NCBI RefSeq assembly: GCF_002846205.1
Contig: NZ_PHKV01000005.1
Coordinates: 186,001-250,000 of the forward strand
Origin: Xanthomonas prunicola
GTDB lineage: Bacteria > Pseudomonadota > Gammaproteobacteria > Xanthomonadales > Xanthomonadaceae
DNA: 64,000 bases
Direction of reading: 5' to 3'
This document shows, piece after piece, positions 36,566-45,542 of the stretch. Each line of letters starts with the position of its first letter. Position 1 is the first letter of the stretch. The position numbers were made by a program, and so were the translations under genes. The notes under the pieces were generated by a model. That model had not been told where the DNA came from and did not search any database. It saw only the letters and a program-made list of their open reading frames with translations.

Positions 36566-37840
36566 ATGGCGTTAGCAATCGGCTCGATCGAGCGAGCCAC
36601 CATCAAATATCCAGGACTGAATCCGCGCAACACTAAGTTGATCGGCTGGGGTGCGGGACAGTTTTTTCGCGACTTCTATCCAGCCATCGCTCAGCAGTTG
36701 AACTTGCAGTACACCATCTGCCCACGGCCGGAGAATCAGGGAACGACTGTCCATGGCTTGCCGGTCAGAGCACCTTCGGCGCTGGAGGACGAATCGGTCG
36801 ATGATGTGCTGATCGTTATCTTCTCCAATCACGCAGCAGAGGTGATGAACCAGATCGCAAGGGCACATGGCAGTTTCCGCACGGTGCGTGCCGTCGAATA
36901 CGACCAGGGCAGCATTGCACTGCTGCAGGAATTGCAGGATTTCTCGCGTTTGTTGCCCGAGCTGCAACTGTCGCGCCAACTGACAAAGGCGGATACCGGC
37001 ATCTTCGTGCAGGGGCTCGCGTTCGACTTTACGCCCTTGGTGCTGGCCTGGAATCGCCTGCGTTTCCCTTGGGCGTACCAGTGCATGGTGACCTGGGACC
37101 ACCAACCAAGTGCGCTGCTGGACCGCTGCAGGCCCTGGCTGGATAAGCTGATTTTGGTGCCTCAACCGGACAACCTGGGTCTGCATTACCGTAATGCGGT
37201 GCTGCGCTCCGCACGCCTGGGCGTTGAGCATCTGGCTGAGCAAGGTATCAAGTTTGCGGTGCGTTGCCGTAGCGACAACGTGCTGAACGGCTCAATCCAT
37301 GACGCCATCAATACCTATTTTAGAGGCAAACGCAATCAGGGAAAAATCGCAATTTCTTTGGGAGGAGGGTTTCGAAACATCCCGTTTCTTTTCACCGAGA
37401 AAGCCATGCTTGGCAGAACGCAAGACATGCTGGCTTTGTGGTCGATGCCAGAGGATCCGCGATCGGCAAATTATGCAGACGACGAATTGTCTCCAATGAA
37501 CGAACTTGCACCCAATCGGCATTTTCAACAGATAAGCCAATACGCCTTCGAATCGTCGTTGTGGAAGGACTACGCACGCCGGCTTGGCTTCCCGGCCGAG
37601 ACACTGGTCGATAGCTATCGCTTTGCACAGTCCCGTCTGCTGGCACTGGAGCCGCATATGAGCTGGACATCCTTGAAGCTTGTGTCGTTGTTCAATGTGG
37701 CTCGCGACAACAGCTATGGTTTCTCGTTGGACTTGTGGAACCGGCTGTTCACCGACAGCGATGCGGTGCTGGAGGCTGCCGAGGCAGTCAGCCGGCTGGA
37801 GCTCAACTCCACCGATTTTTGGCAAGGCAGAGTCGGCTGA
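36566..37840 (+). CDS. WavE-like lipopolysaccharide/glycan synthesis protein
   Basis: 424 residues from an ATG with AAGGAA nine bases upstream; an in-frame ATG 42 bases earlier lacks a ribosome site. The central region (about 145-330: TGIFVQGLAFDFTPLVL, YQCMVTWDHQPSALLDRC, DKLILVPQPDNLGLHYRNAVLRSARLGVEHLAEQGIKFAVRCRSD) resembles the WavE family, glycosyltransferase-like proteins first found in lipopolysaccharide gene clusters. The N-terminal 120 residues have a small nucleotide-binding look (KLIGWGAGQFFRDFYPAIA). The codons around 37300-37420 are visibly more AT-rich than the flagellar genes, suggesting acquisition. A role in building the flagellin glycan is inferred from position. Confidence 0.7.
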   Translation: MALAIGSIERATIKYPGLNPRNTKLIGWGAGQFFRDFYPAIAQQLNLQYTICPRPENQGTTVHGLPVRAPSALEDESVDDVLIVIFSNHAAEVMNQIARAHGSFRTVRAVEYDQGSIALLQELQDFSRLLPELQLSRQLTKADTGIFVQGLAFDFTPLVLAWNRLRFPWAYQCMVTWDHQPSALLDRCRPWLDKLILVPQPDNLGLHYRNAVLRSARLGVEHLAEQGIKFAVRCRSDNVLNGSIHDAINTYFRGKRNQGKIAISLGGGFRNIPFLFTEKAMLGRTQDMLALWSMPEDPRSANYADDELSPMNELAPNRHFQQISQYAFESSLWKDYARRLGFPAETLVDSYRFAQSRLLALEPHMSWTSLKLVSLFNVARDNSYGFSLDLWNRLFTDSDAVLEAAEAVSRLELNSTDFWQGRVG

Positions 37841-37883
37841 GCCGCCCTAGCGACTCAACGCCATCGGTTGCCAGGAGGCTTCT

Positions 37884-38633
37884 ATGACTTACGCCATCAT
37901 CATCCCCGCGCGACGCGACTCCTCGCGTCTGCCCGGAAAACCGCTGATCCAATTGGGCGGTGTGCCCATGATCGTGCGCACCTATCAGCAATGCGCCAAG
38001 GCCGCGCCGGCCGAGCAGATTCTGGTCGCCACCGACTGCGATGTGATTCAACGTACCTGCGAGCAGGCCGGCATCCGCACCTTGATGACCTCCAGCGACT
38101 GCCTGACCGGCACCGATCGTGTTGCGGAGGTCGCACAGCAACTCGATGTGGACACCTACATCAATGTGCAAGGCGATGACCCGTTATTCAATCCGCAAGA
38201 CGTGCGCCTGCTGATCGACGCGGCGGTAGCGGCGCCCAATGATGTGATCAATGGTTACTGCCCTGTCGCCAACATCGACGAGTTCCGCAACCCGAGCGTG
38301 CCCAAGGTGGTCGTGCGTCCAGACGGGCGTCTGTTGTACATGTCGCGCGCGTCGATCCCGATCACCAAGCAAGGCGAGTTCCGGCGTGCCTGGCGGCAGG
38401 TGTGTGCGTACGCGTTTCCCAAGCGGGCATTGCAGGCATTCGCGTCGGTGACGTCCAAGACCGCGCTTGAAGATATCGAAGATATCGAGATCCTGCGGTT
38501 TCTGGAATTGGGGTTCGAGGTGCGGATGGTGCAAATGAGCAATCAATCGATCGCGGTGGATACGCCTGCAGATGTAGTGCGTGTTGAGGCAGCATTGCGT
38601 GCGAGGCAGTTCGCCGAGTCCACTGCACCATGA
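37884..38633 (+). CDS. KdsB-like CMP-sugar cytidylyltransferase
   Basis: 249 residues. The nucleotidyltransferase signature IIIPARRDSSRLPGKPL (nucleotide-binding loop), VATDCDVI, LTGTDRVAEV, INVQGDDPLF and the C-terminal DIEDIEILRFLELG identify the KdsB (CMP-Kdo synthetase) family. The standard NVQGDEP motif is NVQGDDP here. Every Xanthomonas should have a housekeeping kdsB, so this is probably a second enzyme for a related eight- or nine-carbon acid sugar used by the island. It begins 43 bases after the WavE-like gene and overlaps the next gene by 4 bases (ATGA). Confidence 0.85.
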   Translation: MTYAIIIPARRDSSRLPGKPLIQLGGVPMIVRTYQQCAKAAPAEQILVATDCDVIQRTCEQAGIRTLMTSSDCLTGTDRVAEVAQQLDVDTYINVQGDDPLFNPQDVRLLIDAAVAAPNDVINGYCPVANIDEFRNPSVPKVVVRPDGRLLYMSRASIPITKQGEFRRAWRQVCAYAFPKRALQAFASVTSKTALEDIEDIEILRFLELGFEVRMVQMSNQSIAVDTPADVVRVEAALRARQFAESTAP

Positions 38634-39385
38634 CGCAGGACAACGCTCCCCCCATGCACTCGCCGATCTGCGGCACCTCCGATCTGAGAAATGAAGAACA
38701 TGCCCAGGCGTATTCGCCACGCAAATTTTTCGACCAGTTGCTGGCCACGCAGATGCCAGTCATTCTGGACGTAGGAGCGCACCGTGGCGAGTCGATCCAC
38801 TACTTCACTTCCATCTATCCGGATTGCCAACTGTATTCATTCGAGCCGGACCCGCTGAACTTCGCAGAATTGCAAAAGGTGGCTGCGCAATTTGGTAGCA
38901 CCGCCGTCTGCGTGGCGCTGGGAGAAAAGGAAGAGGTCAGCCACTACTACCGGCAGGACATCTCGCACCTGGGTGGATTGCTGCCAATCGATCCGGCTTC
39001 AAACGACTCTCTGGGCTATGCGCGAAAGGCATCCAATGAGGCCATCGCAGTCAACAAGACCACGCTCGACTGCGCATGCGCTGGGCTGGGAATCACCCAC
39101 GTGAATATCCTGAAGATCGATGTACAGGGATTCGAGCGCCATGTGCTGGAGGGCGCCGCGAAGATACTGCAAGACACCGACTGTGCGGTAATCGAGATCG
39201 GGCTGTACGACTTCTACGGCAAGACCAGCAGTTTCGTGGACGTGGTCAACCTGATGCAGGCATCCGGGTTTTCGCTGTGGGACATCGCGAAGGTCTCGAA
39301 GAACCCCAAGAGCCTGCGTACCGATTGGATCGAGGTGGTGTACCGCAAGGATCTTTCTCTACAGCCTTCGCCGGCACAGCTTTGA
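38630..39385 (+). CDS. FkbM-family methyltransferase (short)
   Basis: 251 residues. SAM-binding start VILDVGAHRGESIHYF, acidic loop LYSFEPDPLNFAELQ, and ILKIDVQGFERHVLEGAAKIL near the end: the usual FkbM layout, here without the N-terminal duplicated domain of the 507-residue paralogue at 34543. It probably O-methylates a sugar of the same glycan. ATGA overlap with the KdsB-like gene implies coupled expression. A 177-base gap with an RpoN promoter follows. Confidence 0.88.
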   Translation: MTQDNAPPMHSPICGTSDLRNEEHAQAYSPRKFFDQLLATQMPVILDVGAHRGESIHYFTSIYPDCQLYSFEPDPLNFAELQKVAAQFGSTAVCVALGEKEEVSHYYRQDISHLGGLLPIDPASNDSLGYARKASNEAIAVNKTTLDCACAGLGITHVNILKIDVQGFERHVLEGAAKILQDTDCAVIEIGLYDFYGKTSSFVDVVNLMQASGFSLWDIAKVSKNPKSLRTDWIEVVYRKDLSLQPSPAQL

Positions 39386-39425
39386 TGGCAGTGCCTGGGT
39401 GATGGCTTGGTAGTCACCGGCATTT

Positions 39426-39446
39426 CAACGGCACGCTTGTTGCATC
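39426..39446 (+). promoter_or_regulatory. RpoN (-24/-12) promoter of the island glycosyltransferase
   Basis: CAACGGCACGCTTGTTGCATC: GG at 39430-39431 and GC at 39442-39443 with ten bases between. The expected start point is near 39455. The leader is about 108 bases to the ATG at 39563. It shows that the transferase is also a flagellar-regulon gene. Confidence 0.78.
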
Positions 39447-39562
39447 TTGGGCTAGGCTGAGTACTGCCCAGTTGCACCCCGCGGGTGCTCGATGGCATGT
39501 ACTGCTTTCCCTCAACGCCTCGCCGTGGATGCACTTTGACTGTTCAGGACAATCGATCGCCG

Positions 39563-42500
39563 ATGACCTCCACCGCACTCGTCAGCATCGTCATGCCGAC
39601 CTACAAGCCGCGCTACTTCGCGCAGGCGCTGGACAGCGTGCTGGCACAGACCTATCCGGCGATGGAGCTGGTGATCTGCGACGACAACGCCGATGGCGCC
39701 ATCGAGGCGGTGCTGGCGTCCAGGTTGGCGGATGCGCCCTTCCCCATTCGCTATCACCGCAACACGGCACGGCTTGGCGAGCTCGGCAGCACGATCAAGG
39801 GGATCGGCCTGGCGCAAGGCGAATACGTCAAGTTCCTGCACGACGACGATGTGCTGCAGCCGGACTGTGTTGAGCAACTGGTGGAGGCGATCGAGCGCAA
39901 CCCGGGCACGGCGATGGCATCGTCGCGTCGGTTGCGCATCGACGACGATGGCGCGCCGTTGCCGGACATCCTGGCTACCTGCTTTCCGTTTGCCGACGAC
40001 GTGCTGATGGACGGGCCGGAGCTGGTGTCGTTCCTGGCCGATCACACCATCAACTTCATCGGCGAGCCGAGTTGCGTGCTGGCACGCCGCGCCGACCTGC
40101 TGGCGCTGGGCAACGCGCTGATGACGTTGAACGGCAAGGCCATCCACTGGGTTGGCGACCTGGCGATCTACGTCAAGCTGCTGCGTCACGGCAACCTAGC
40201 CTTGCTGTCCAGTCCACTCACGCATTTCCGGGTGTCCAGCGCGCAGTTCAGTCAGGCCGGGCGCAATCAGCCCGGCATCGGCGACCAGGGGCACGAGGAT
40301 CTGCGCCAGGGCATCCGCCAGCTGGGTTGGCGGCGCGAGACCGGGGACAACCGCCAGGTGCGGGTTGCCCCGCTCAGCCCGCACAAGGCGCGGGTGTTCA
40401 AGTCGGTGGATCTGGTCAACGCCTTGATGCAGAGTGCAGGAATGGCCGAGCGGGTGTCGCCGGCCACCTGGCTGGGCGTGCGTCATCCCAGCACCGTGCA
40501 GCGCGCGTTGATCGATGCCCGCTTGCAGGCGCATGCCGGCGGGCCGCGCATTGCCATATTGCTGATTGATCGTCACGGCGATGCCGCGGGGGTGGCAGCA
40601 ACGCGGGACAGCCTGGACGCGGTGGCCTGCTATCAACAGCATCAAACCTGGGTCGTCAGCAGCTCACCGCAGCAGGTTGCGGCGGATGGCGAGCACGGCG
40701 TACAGATCGACGCGCATGGCTTGGCGGCAACGCTCAACCGGGTCATCGCCGCACAAGACGCGATCGATTGGGTGCTGCTGATCGATGCCGGCAGCCTGTT
40801 CACTGCCAGCGGCCTGCTGATGCTGGCCCTGGAAATGCTCGCGTTGCCCGACGACTGCCAGGCCATCTACGCCGACGAAGTGATGGCGCTGGACAACGGC
40901 CAGCTGGGGCTGGCGCTACGACCCGCGCTGTATCTGGACATGCTATTGAGCGCGCCGGCGACGCTCTCGCGGCACTGGATGTTCCGGCAGCGCACGCTGC
41001 TTGCCGATGGCGGCTTCCCCACCGGGCCCGGCGCGGCATTCGAACTGGATTACCAGCTCGGCCTGGTCGAGCGTTACGGGCTGGCCTGCATTCGACATAT
41101 CGCCGAACCCTTACTGATTGCATCGACCACGCCGCAGCATGCCGACGACGACGAACGGCAGGCGATTGCGCGTCATCTCGCCGAACGCGGCTACGTGGAC
41201 GCCATGGTGCATAGCACCGGGCCCGGCCTGCATGCGGTGGACTACCGTCATGCACAGCAGCCGCTGGTCAGCATCCTGGTGCTGGTCGATGGCCGTTTGC
41301 CGCAGGTGCAGCGCTGCCTGGAAAGCATCCTGGCCAACACGGCCTACCCGCATTACGAGGTGCTGCTGCTGGATCGCGACAGCGCCGCTGCGGACCTGCG
41401 CGCTTGGCTGGCCGGCATCGATGCGCTGGGCACGCAACAGATCCGCGTGTTGCGCTTTGCTGCCGAGCCTGCGCGCGAAGCGGTCTGCAACGCGGCCGCC
41501 GAACATGCACGTGGGGACGTGCTGTTGTGGCTGTCGGCCGGCGCTGCGGTGATGAAGGCCGATTGGCTGGAGCAACTGCTCAACCACGCACTCCGCCCGG
41601 AAGTGGGTACGGTGGCCGGCAAGCTGCTGCGCGGCGATGGCACCGTGCATCACGCCGGTCTGCTGCTGGGCCTGGGGGCACCGGCGGCGCGCGCCTTCGA
41701 AGGCAGTGCGTTCGACGAATCCGGCTATCTGCAGCGCCTGCAGCTGGATCAGAACTACAGCGCGCTCAGTGGCGAGTGTCTGATGCTGCCGCGCCAGTTG
41801 TTTATCGACGCAGGCGGTTTTGCGCTGGAGCCGGCACTGGCGCAGTGGAGCGATGTCGACCTGTGCCTGCGCCTGCACCAGGCCGGGTACCTGAATGTGT
41901 TTGCGGCGCGGGCGCAGCTGTTGATCGATCCAGCGGAGCGCACGCCCGCCACGGCGCTGGACGAAGAGGCGATGTACGCGCGTTGGCTGCCGGTGATGGC
42001 CAATGACCCCGCCTACAACCCGGGATTTTCGCTGGACCCGGGCGCCGGCTTCGCGCTGGCCGATCCGCGCGCCAGCTGGCGGCCGTTGCAGTCGTGGCGG
42101 CCGCTGCCGAGCGTGATCGCATTGCCGGCCGATATCGAGGGCTGCGGCCACTATCGGGTGATCCAGCCGTTGCGCGCCCTGCGCGAGGCCGGGATGGCCG
42201 AGGGCGTGCTGTTCAACGGCTATCTGGAGATCAGCGAGCTGGCGCGTCAGGATCCCGACGTGGTGATCCTGCAACGCCAGGTCGGCGAGCCACGGCTGGA
42301 AGCGATGCGGCGGATGAAAGCGTTGTCGCGCGCGTTCAAGGTCTACGAGCTGGACGATTACCTGCCCAATCTGCCGCTGAAGAATGCCCACCGCGAGCAC
42401 ATGCCCAAGGACATTCTCAAGACCATGCGGCGCGGGTTGGGACTGGTGGACCGCTTTGTAGTGTCCACGCCTGCGCTGGCCGAGGCGTTTGCCGGGCTGC

Positions 42501-43129
42501 ACAGCGATATCCGCGTGGCCGAAAACCGCTTGCCGCCTCATTGGTGGGACCAGTTGCCGGCGCGAGGCGAGCGCCAGGGTGGCAAGCCACGGATTGGTTG
42601 GGCCGGCGGTGCCAGCCATACCGGCGATCTGGAACTGATCGCCGACGTGGTGCGCGAGTTGGCCGACGAAGTCGAGTGGGTGTTCATGGGGATGTACCCG
42701 TTCGCGCTGCGCCAGCACATCCATCACTTCCAGCCTGGCGTGCAGATCGACCACTACCCGGCCGCGCTGGCAGCGCTGGATCTGGATCTGGCGCTGGCGC
42801 CGGTGGAGCAGAACCTGTTCAACGAGTGCAAGAGCAATCTGCGGCTGTTGGAGTACGGCGCCTGTGGCTATCCGGTGATCGCCAGCGATGTCCGCTGCTA
42901 CCAGGGCAACCTGCCGGTGACGCTGGTGAAAAACCGGTACCGCGACTGGATCGGCGCGATCCGTGCGCATCTGGCCGACCCGGCCGCCTCAGCGGCGAAA
43001 GGCGCAGCGTTGCGCGAGGCAGTGCACCGCGACTGGATGTTGAGCGGCAGCCATCTGGACACCTGGCGAGCCGCCTGGTTGCCGGACTGGCGCGGGGACA
43101 CTGCTTCAGCCTTCTCCCGCTTGCGGTAG
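39563..43129 (+). CDS. Multidomain glycosyltransferase (GT2 - GT2-like - GT2 - GT-B)
   Basis: 1188 residues from the ATG of MTSTALVSIVMPTYKPR, where the GT2 domain naturally begins (an upstream in-frame GTG at 39485 adds 26 residues). Order: a GT2 domain (about 8-235; VSIVMPTYKPRYFAQALDSVL, the acidic FLHDDDVLQPD); a degenerate GT2-like region (about 330-560); a second true GT2 domain (about 566-830; PLVSILVLVDGRLPQVQRCLESIL); and a GT-B domain (about 850-1170; GWAGGASHTGDLELIADVV, LRLLEYGACGYPVIASD). The large modular transferase next to fleQ/fliE matches those that glycosylate flagellin in related plant pathogens; acceptor not shown. It has its own RpoN promoter. Its final residues (FSRLR) are encoded by a repeat that contains the stop. 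Confidence 0.88.
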   Translation: MTSTALVSIVMPTYKPRYFAQALDSVLAQTYPAMELVICDDNADGAIEAVLASRLADAPFPIRYHRNTARLGELGSTIKGIGLAQGEYVKFLHDDDVLQPDCVEQLVEAIERNPGTAMASSRRLRIDDDGAPLPDILATCFPFADDVLMDGPELVSFLADHTINFIGEPSCVLARRADLLALGNALMTLNGKAIHWVGDLAIYVKLLRHGNLALLSSPLTHFRVSSAQFSQAGRNQPGIGDQGHEDLRQGIRQLGWRRETGDNRQVRVAPLSPHKARVFKSVDLVNALMQSAGMAERVSPATWLGVRHPSTVQRALIDARLQAHAGGPRIAILLIDRHGDAAGVAATRDSLDAVACYQQHQTWVVSSSPQQVAADGEHGVQIDAHGLAATLNRVIAAQDAIDWVLLIDAGSLFTASGLLMLALEMLALPDDCQAIYADEVMALDNGQLGLALRPALYLDMLLSAPATLSRHWMFRQRTLLADGGFPTGPGAAFELDYQLGLVERYGLACIRHIAEPLLIASTTPQHADDDERQAIARHLAERGYVDAMVHSTGPGLHAVDYRHAQQPLVSILVLVDGRLPQVQRCLESILANTAYPHYEVLLLDRDSAAADLRAWLAGIDALGTQQIRVLRFAAEPAREAVCNAAAEHARGDVLLWLSAGAAVMKADWLEQLLNHALRPEVGTVAGKLLRGDGTVHHAGLLLGLGAPAARAFEGSAFDESGYLQRLQLDQNYSALSGECLMLPRQLFIDAGGFALEPALAQWSDVDLCLRLHQAGYLNVFAARAQLLIDPAERTPATALDEEAMYARWLPVMANDPAYNPGFSLDPGAGFALADPRASWRPLQSWRPLPSVIALPADIEGCGHYRVIQPLRALREAGMAEGVLFNGYLEISELARQDPDVVILQRQVGEPRLEAMRRMKALSRAFKVYELDDYLPNLPLKNAHREHMPKDILKTMRRGLGLVDRFVVSTPALAEAFAGLHSDIRVAENRLPPHWWDQLPARGERQGGKPRIGWAGGASHTGDLELIADVVRELADEVEWVFMGMYPFALRQHIHHFQPGVQIDHYPAALAALDLDLALAPVEQNLFNECKSNLRLLEYGACGYPVIASDVRCYQGNLPVTLVKNRYRDWIGAIRAHLADPAASAAKGAALREAVHRDWMLSGSHLDTWRAAWLPDWRGDTASAFSRLR

Positions 43130-43292
43130 AACGGATGTGGGGCTGTGTGTGAATTGACGGTGTTGCCCTCATCCGGCGCTGCGCGCCACCTTCTCCCGCC
43201 TGCGGGAGAAGGGAAGCCTGGCTGCGCGTGATCTGTCGGTTGCACTGCAATTGGTCGCCTACCGGTTCCCTTCCCCCGCTTGCGGGGGAAGG
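43110..43292. repeat. CCTTCTCCCGC-type hairpin repeats (REP-like) before fliE
   Basis: Three related hairpins: 43110-43135 (CCTTCTCCCGC then an imperfect complement GCGGTAGAACGG, containing the transferase stop); 43189-43212 (CCTTCTCCCGC/GCGGGAGAAGG, perfect 11-base arms, two-base loop); and 43269-43292 (CCTTCCCCCGC/GCGGGGGAAGG, perfect 11-base arms). No reading frame of note lies in the 303-base gap. Similar hairpins are a common dispersed family in Xanthomonas. The fliE promoter begins 90 bases downstream. Confidence 0.85.
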
Positions 43293-43381
43293 TGCCCGAA
43301 GGGCGGATGGGGGCGATATCGCTGCAACGCCCCCGCCGACAGGTGCGACCGGAATGTCCCGTGCCGGAATCCTGGCGCGAT

Positions 43382-43400
43382 TTCGGCACGCCGCTTGCAT
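43382..43400 (+). promoter_or_regulatory. RpoN (-24/-12) promoter of fliEFGHIJK
   Basis: TTCGGCACGCCGCTTGCAT: GG at 43385-43386 and GC at 43397-43398 with ten bases between. The expected start point is near 43410, giving a leader of about 23 bases before fliE. Confidence 0.85.
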
Positions 43401-43432
43401 TGGTGTGGATGCCTCCCTGGCTGACCGCACCC

Positions 43433-43804
43433 ATGAGCGACTCCGTTACCTCCATCCTCTCGCAGATCCGCAGCTACCAGACGCAGATGGGCCAAGGCCC
43501 GATGGGTGCGGTGGGCGATGCGGCGCGTGGCAACCAGATCCAGGGACTGGCCGGCGCGCAGGGAACACCGGCAACCCAGGCACCGAGCTTCAGCGAGACC
43601 TTGCGCGGCGCCATCGGCGGCGTCAACGAGGCCCAGCAGAAGGCCGGCGCGCTATCCAAAGCATTCGAAATGGGCGACCCCACTGCCGATCTGGCACGTG
43701 TCATGGTCGCCTCCCAGCAGTCCCAGGTGGCCTTCCGCGCCACCGTGGAAGTCCGCAACCGTCTCGTCCAGGCTTATCAGGACGTCATGAACATGCCGCT
43801 GTAA
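43433..43804 (+). CDS. fliE: MS-ring/rod junction protein FliE
   Basis: 123 residues from the ATG of MSDSVTSILSQIRSYQ. The RpoN start point near 43410 excludes most of the longer in-frame extension. The FliE block is clear: SFSETLRGAIGGVNEAQQKAGALSKAFEMGDPTADLARVMVASQQSQVAFRATVEVRNRLVQAYQDVMNMPL. It joins the FliF ring to the rod and is the first protein exported. It heads the fliEFGHIJK operon. Confidence 0.96.
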   Translation: MSDSVTSILSQIRSYQTQMGQGPMGAVGDAARGNQIQGLAGAQGTPATQAPSFSETLRGAIGGVNEAQQKAGALSKAFEMGDPTADLARVMVASQQSQVAFRATVEVRNRLVQAYQDVMNMPL

Positions 43805-43817
43805 AGGTTGACGACAC

Positions 43818-45542
43818 ATGGCACTCGCGATCAGCAAAGAAAACATGAACCAGAACGCCGAAAAGGCGGGGCAATGGTTCGACCGTGTCCGCAGCCTGCA
43901 GATCACCCGCAAGCTGACCATGATGGCGATGATCTCCCTGGCGGTGGCGGCCGGCCTGGCCGTGTTCTTCTGGTCGCAAAAGCCCGGCTATCAGTCGCTG
44001 TACACCGGCCTGGATGAAAAGGGCAATGCCGAAGCGGCCGACCTGCTGCGTACCGCGCAGATTCCCTACAAGATCGACCAGGGCACCGGCGCCATTTCGG
44101 TGCCGCAGGACCGTCTGTACGACGCCCGCCTCAAGCTGGCCGGCTCCGGCCTCACCGGCAAGGAAACCGGTGGCGGCTTCGAACTGATGGAAAAGGACCC
44201 GGGCTTCGGCGTCAGCCAGTTCGTGGAAAACGCCCGTTACCAGCACGCGCTGGAAACCGAACTCTCGCGCACCATCGGCACCCTGCGCCCGGTGCGCGAA
44301 GCCCGTGTGCACCTGGCCATTCCCAAGCCCAGCGCCTTCACCCGCCAGCGTGATGTCGCCAGCGCCTCGGTGGTGCTGGAGCTGCGCGGCGGCCAGGGCC
44401 TGGAGCGCAATCAGGTCGATGCCATCGTCAATCTGGTGGCGTCCAGCATTCCGGACATGACCCCCGAACGCGTCACCGTGGTCGACCAGAGCGGCCGCAT
44501 GCTCTCCATCGCCGACCCCAACAGCGACGCAGCCCAGCACGCCGCCCAGTTCGAACAGGTGCGCCGCCAGGAAAGCTCCTACAACCAGCGCATCCGCGAA
44601 CTGCTGGAGCCGATGACCGGACCGGGCCGGGTCAATCCGGAAACCAGCGTGGACATGGATTTCTCGGTAGTCGAAGAAGCCCGCGAGCTCTACAACGGCG
44701 AGCCGGCCAAGCTGCGCAGCGAGCAGATCAACGACACCAGCACCACAGCCACCGGCCCGCAGGGTCCTCCGGGTGCCACCAGCAACAGCCCCGGCCAGCC
44801 GCCGGCGCCGGCCGCTGCAGGCGCACCGGGCACCCCGGCTGCCGCCAACGGCCAGGCCGCCGCAGCGGCCGCGCCGACCGAAAGTTCCAAGAGCGCCACC
44901 CGTAACTACGAATTGGACCGAACCTTGCAACACACCCGCCAGCCGGCCGGTCGCATCAAGCGCGTCTCGGTGGCGGTGCTGCTGGACAACGTCCCGCGCC
45001 CCGGCGCCAAGGGCAAGATGGTCGAACAGCCGCTCACCGCTGCCGAGCTCACCCGTATCGAAGGCCTGGTCAAGCAGGCAGTGGGCTTCGACGCGGCACG
45101 CGGCGACACGGTGTCGGTGATGAATGCCCCGTTCGTGCGCGAAGCGGTGGCGGGCGAGGAAGGCCCGAAGTGGTGGGAAGACCCGCGCGTGCAGAACGGT
45201 CTGCGCCTGCTGGTCGGTGCGGTGGTGGTGCTGGCGCTGCTGTTCGGTGTGGTGCGCCCCACCCTGCGTCAGCTCACCGGCGTGACCGCCATCAAGGAAA
45301 AGCAGCGCAAGGGCAGCAACGATGGCACTCCACAGAGTGCCGACGTGCGGATGGTCGATGACGAGGACTCGCTGCTGCCGCACATGGGTGAGGACACCGC
45401 CAGCATCGGGCAGGAGCGCAAGCCGGCGATCGCCCTGCCGGACGCGTACGAAGAACGCATGCGTGTTGCGCGCGAAGCAGTCAAAGCCGATTCAAAACGT
45501 GTTGCACAAGTCGTAAAGGGATGGGTCGCCAGTGAAGCCTGA
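43818..45542 (+). CDS. fliF: MS-ring protein FliF
   Basis: 574 residues. Transmembrane segment 1 (MMAMISLAVAAGLAVFFW, about 35-52), then the YscJ/FliF periplasmic ring domains (GYQSLYTGLDEKGNAEAADLLRTAQIPYKI, PKPSAFTRQRDVASASVVLEL). A long Ala/Pro/Gly-rich insertion (about 308-360) separates these from transmembrane segment 2 (LRLLVGAVVVLALLFGVV, about 458-475). The acidic C-terminal tail (MRVAREAVKADSKRVAQVVKGWV) binds FliG. It overlaps fliG by 11 bases. Confidence 0.97.
   Translation: MALAISKENMNQNAEKAGQWFDRVRSLQITRKLTMMAMISLAVAAGLAVFFWSQKPGYQSLYTGLDEKGNAEAADLLRTAQIPYKIDQGTGAISVPQDRLYDARLKLAGSGLTGKETGGGFELMEKDPGFGVSQFVENARYQHALETELSRTIGTLRPVREARVHLAIPKPSAFTRQRDVASASVVLELRGGQGLERNQVDAIVNLVASSIPDMTPERVTVVDQSGRMLSIADPNSDAAQHAAQFEQVRRQESSYNQRIRELLEPMTGPGRVNPETSVDMDFSVVEEARELYNGEPAKLRSEQINDTSTTATGPQGPPGATSNSPGQPPAPAAAGAPGTPAAANGQAAAAAAPTESSKSATRNYELDRTLQHTRQPAGRIKRVSVAVLLDNVPRPGAKGKMVEQPLTAAELTRIEGLVKQAVGFDAARGDTVSVMNAPFVREAVAGEEGPKWWEDPRVQNGLRLLVGAVVVLALLFGVVRPTLRQLTGVTAIKEKQRKGSNDGTPQSADVRMVDDEDSLLPHMGEDTASIGQERKPAIALPDAYEERMRVAREAVKADSKRVAQVVKGWVASEA

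Noticed and set aside
41111-42970. 619-codon minus-strand frame under the glycosyltransferase
   Set aside because: Shadow frame; the plus strand carries clear GT2 and GT-B motifs at the same place.
43785-45383. 532-codon minus-strand frame under fliF
   Set aside because: Shadow of fliF; Gly/Ala/His-rich without any domain.
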